Shown here: piece by piece, positions 14,737-15,524 of the stretch | How positions within the stretch are numbered: position 1 is the stretch's first letter | Layout: every line of letters starts with the position of its first letter | NCBI GenBank assembly: GCA_002421585.1 | Contig: DIKD01000052.1 | Span: 1-15,524, forward strand | Origin: Dehalococcoidia bacterium UBA5627 | GTDB taxonomy: Bacteria; Chloroflexota; Dehalococcoidia; Dehalococcoidales; UBA5627 | Length of the DNA: 15,524 nt | Reading direction: 5' to 3' | Program-made: the position numbers and the translations under genes | The notes under the pieces: generated by a model | Told to the model about the DNA's origin: nothing | What the model saw: only the letters and a program-made list of their open reading frames with translations | Databases searched by the model: none

Positions 14737-15524
14737 TTACCAATGCATAAATTCATCGACCAATTTCTGTATCTCGTCACCTTTGCCGTAATATCTTTGG
14801 CTTAAATCCTTGTCATTGTAACTCATAAGATTTTTTGCAGTAGCATCGATAACGGCAGTAGGGAATACACCGTCTTTTTCATAGATATGGCGGTCCAGAA
14901 GTAATTTTTCGGCGGACTCCCAGCATGAAGTAGGTAACTTAGGCAGTTGCTTTTGAATTTCCTCGTATTCACGAGAGAAGATGTTGATATCCACGTATAA
15001 ACTCTTTGCTAGTTCAAGTGCATTTTCCATTTCCATTCCATGACGCGCAGCAACTGTTAGTCCCGCCATTAAAAGATAAATATTGGCTGACCCGTCAGGA
15101 CTTCGGAATTCCACGGTTTGGCTTTCTCTGTTATTAACAGATACACCTGTATCCTGCGGATTGGTTTCCCTAGCCATATTTCCTACATCCTGCCAGCCAA
15201 GGGGAACCCTAACCAGAACTGACCGATTACGGTCCCCCCAGCAGATGTTAGTGGGTGCTTCCTGATGGGGTACCAACCTTAAAAATGATAAGGGGATAGT
15301 GTTACCAAAGGCAGTTAAGGAAGGGGCGCAGGAAAGATATCCGGCAATTGTTTTCAGTGCGTTGTCACTTAAACCTTTATTGTTTAAAAACATATTCCTT
15401 CCGTTTTTTATAAGCTTGGTATGAACATGAAGACCGCTGCCGGCATGCCCGACCATTATCTTGGGGGCAAAAGTAATATTTACTCCGTATTTATATCCCG
15501 TCATTCTGATTATCCACTTGGCTA
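14737..15524 (-). CDS. Glutamine synthetase, C-terminal part (runs off right edge)
   Basis: Glutamine synthetase joins glutamate and ammonia using ATP. The visible 262 residues are the C-terminal part of a protein that is usually 440 or more; the frame is open through the end of the window (KWIIRM precedes MTGYKYG), so the internal ATG at 15504 is not the real start. Active-site blocks are clear: GSGLHVH (the GSGMHxH-type substrate/metal site), RLVPHQEAPTNICWGDRNRS (ATP and glutamate binding), LVRVPLGW, and VEFRSPDGSANIYLLMAGL (the VEFRxPD catalytic arginine region). The C-terminal part after 200 is helical and charged. The NRSVLVRVPLG and NRESQTVEFR elements are those of the GSI-type fold, but with many substitutions, so a gamma-glutamylating relative cannot be excluded. 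No adenylylation-type NLY motif is seen. The gene symbol is left blank because the N-terminus is missing. Confidence 0.85.
   Translation of the reverse strand, partial: AKWIIRMTGYKYGVNITFAPKIMVGHAGSGLHVHTKLIKNGRNMFLNNKGLSDNALKTIAGYLSCAPSLTAFGNTIPLSFLRLVPHQEAPTNICWGDRNRSVLVRVPLGWQDVGNMARETNPQDTGVSVNNRESQTVEFRSPDGSANIYLLMAGLTVAARHGMEMENALELAKSLYVDINIFSREYEEIQKQLPKLPTSCWESAEKLLLDRHIYEKDGVFPTAVIDATAKNLMSYNDKDLSQRYYGKGDEIQKLVDEFMHW

Overview
The window is a compact, moderately AT-rich bacterial chromosomal segment made mostly of housekeeping genes. The gene content suggests a Chloroflexota/Dehalococcoidia-like bacterium. The pointers are a diverged tubulin/FtsZ-superfamily GTPase beside dnaX, a secreted peptidase-MA protein behind prfB, a Cys-lipobox oligopeptide-binding lipoprotein, and a clustered set of dnaX, ybaB, recR, csaA, recO, lysS and serS. 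This assignment is inferred from overall resemblance; no rRNA or marker search was possible. I see no mobile element, CRISPR array, prophage or toxin-antitoxin pair.

Left part, plus strand (1-4686): an endonuclease V gene (nfi) interrupted by a one-base frameshift near its 3' end. Next is prfB (release factor 2), which carries the classical CTT-TGA-C programmed +1 frameshift. The prfB stop overlaps the start of a secreted HExxH zinc-protease-like protein, and 12 bp further on begins an extracellular oligopeptide-binding lipoprotein. These last three look like one transcription unit.

Middle (4689-5515): a tRNA-Ser(UGA) gene on the minus strand runs head-on into the lipoprotein gene. To its right, a plus-strand gene encodes a DUF6602-like protein with a nuclease-fold look.

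Right part, minus strand (5551-13208): a long co-directional block. Read in the direction of transcription it is dnaX, ybaB/ebfC, recR, csaA, recO, lysS, serS, and a SEC-C/YkgJ cysteine-cluster protein. dnaX-ybaB-recR-csaA are overlapping or nearly abutting and look translationally coupled. recO and lysS each follow an 83-123 bp gap, and lysS has its own good promoter. The block combines replication-clamp loading, the RecFOR gap-repair pathway and aminoacyl-tRNA supply.

Far right (13271-15524): the tubulin/FtsZ-like gene is bracketed by a near-consensus promoter and a strong intrinsic terminator, so it is probably monocistronic. Upstream of it is a tiny plus-strand ORF resembling the start of a winged-helix regulator. 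The C-terminal part of a glutamine synthetase gene then runs off the right edge.

The most interesting signals concern recoding and gene integrity: the prfB frameshift with a weak internal Shine-Dalgarno, an A7 run in dnaX whose -1 frame stops two codons later (a possible gamma/tau switch), the broken nfi, and a probable leaderless nfi transcript. I did not find a convincing new multi-gene system.
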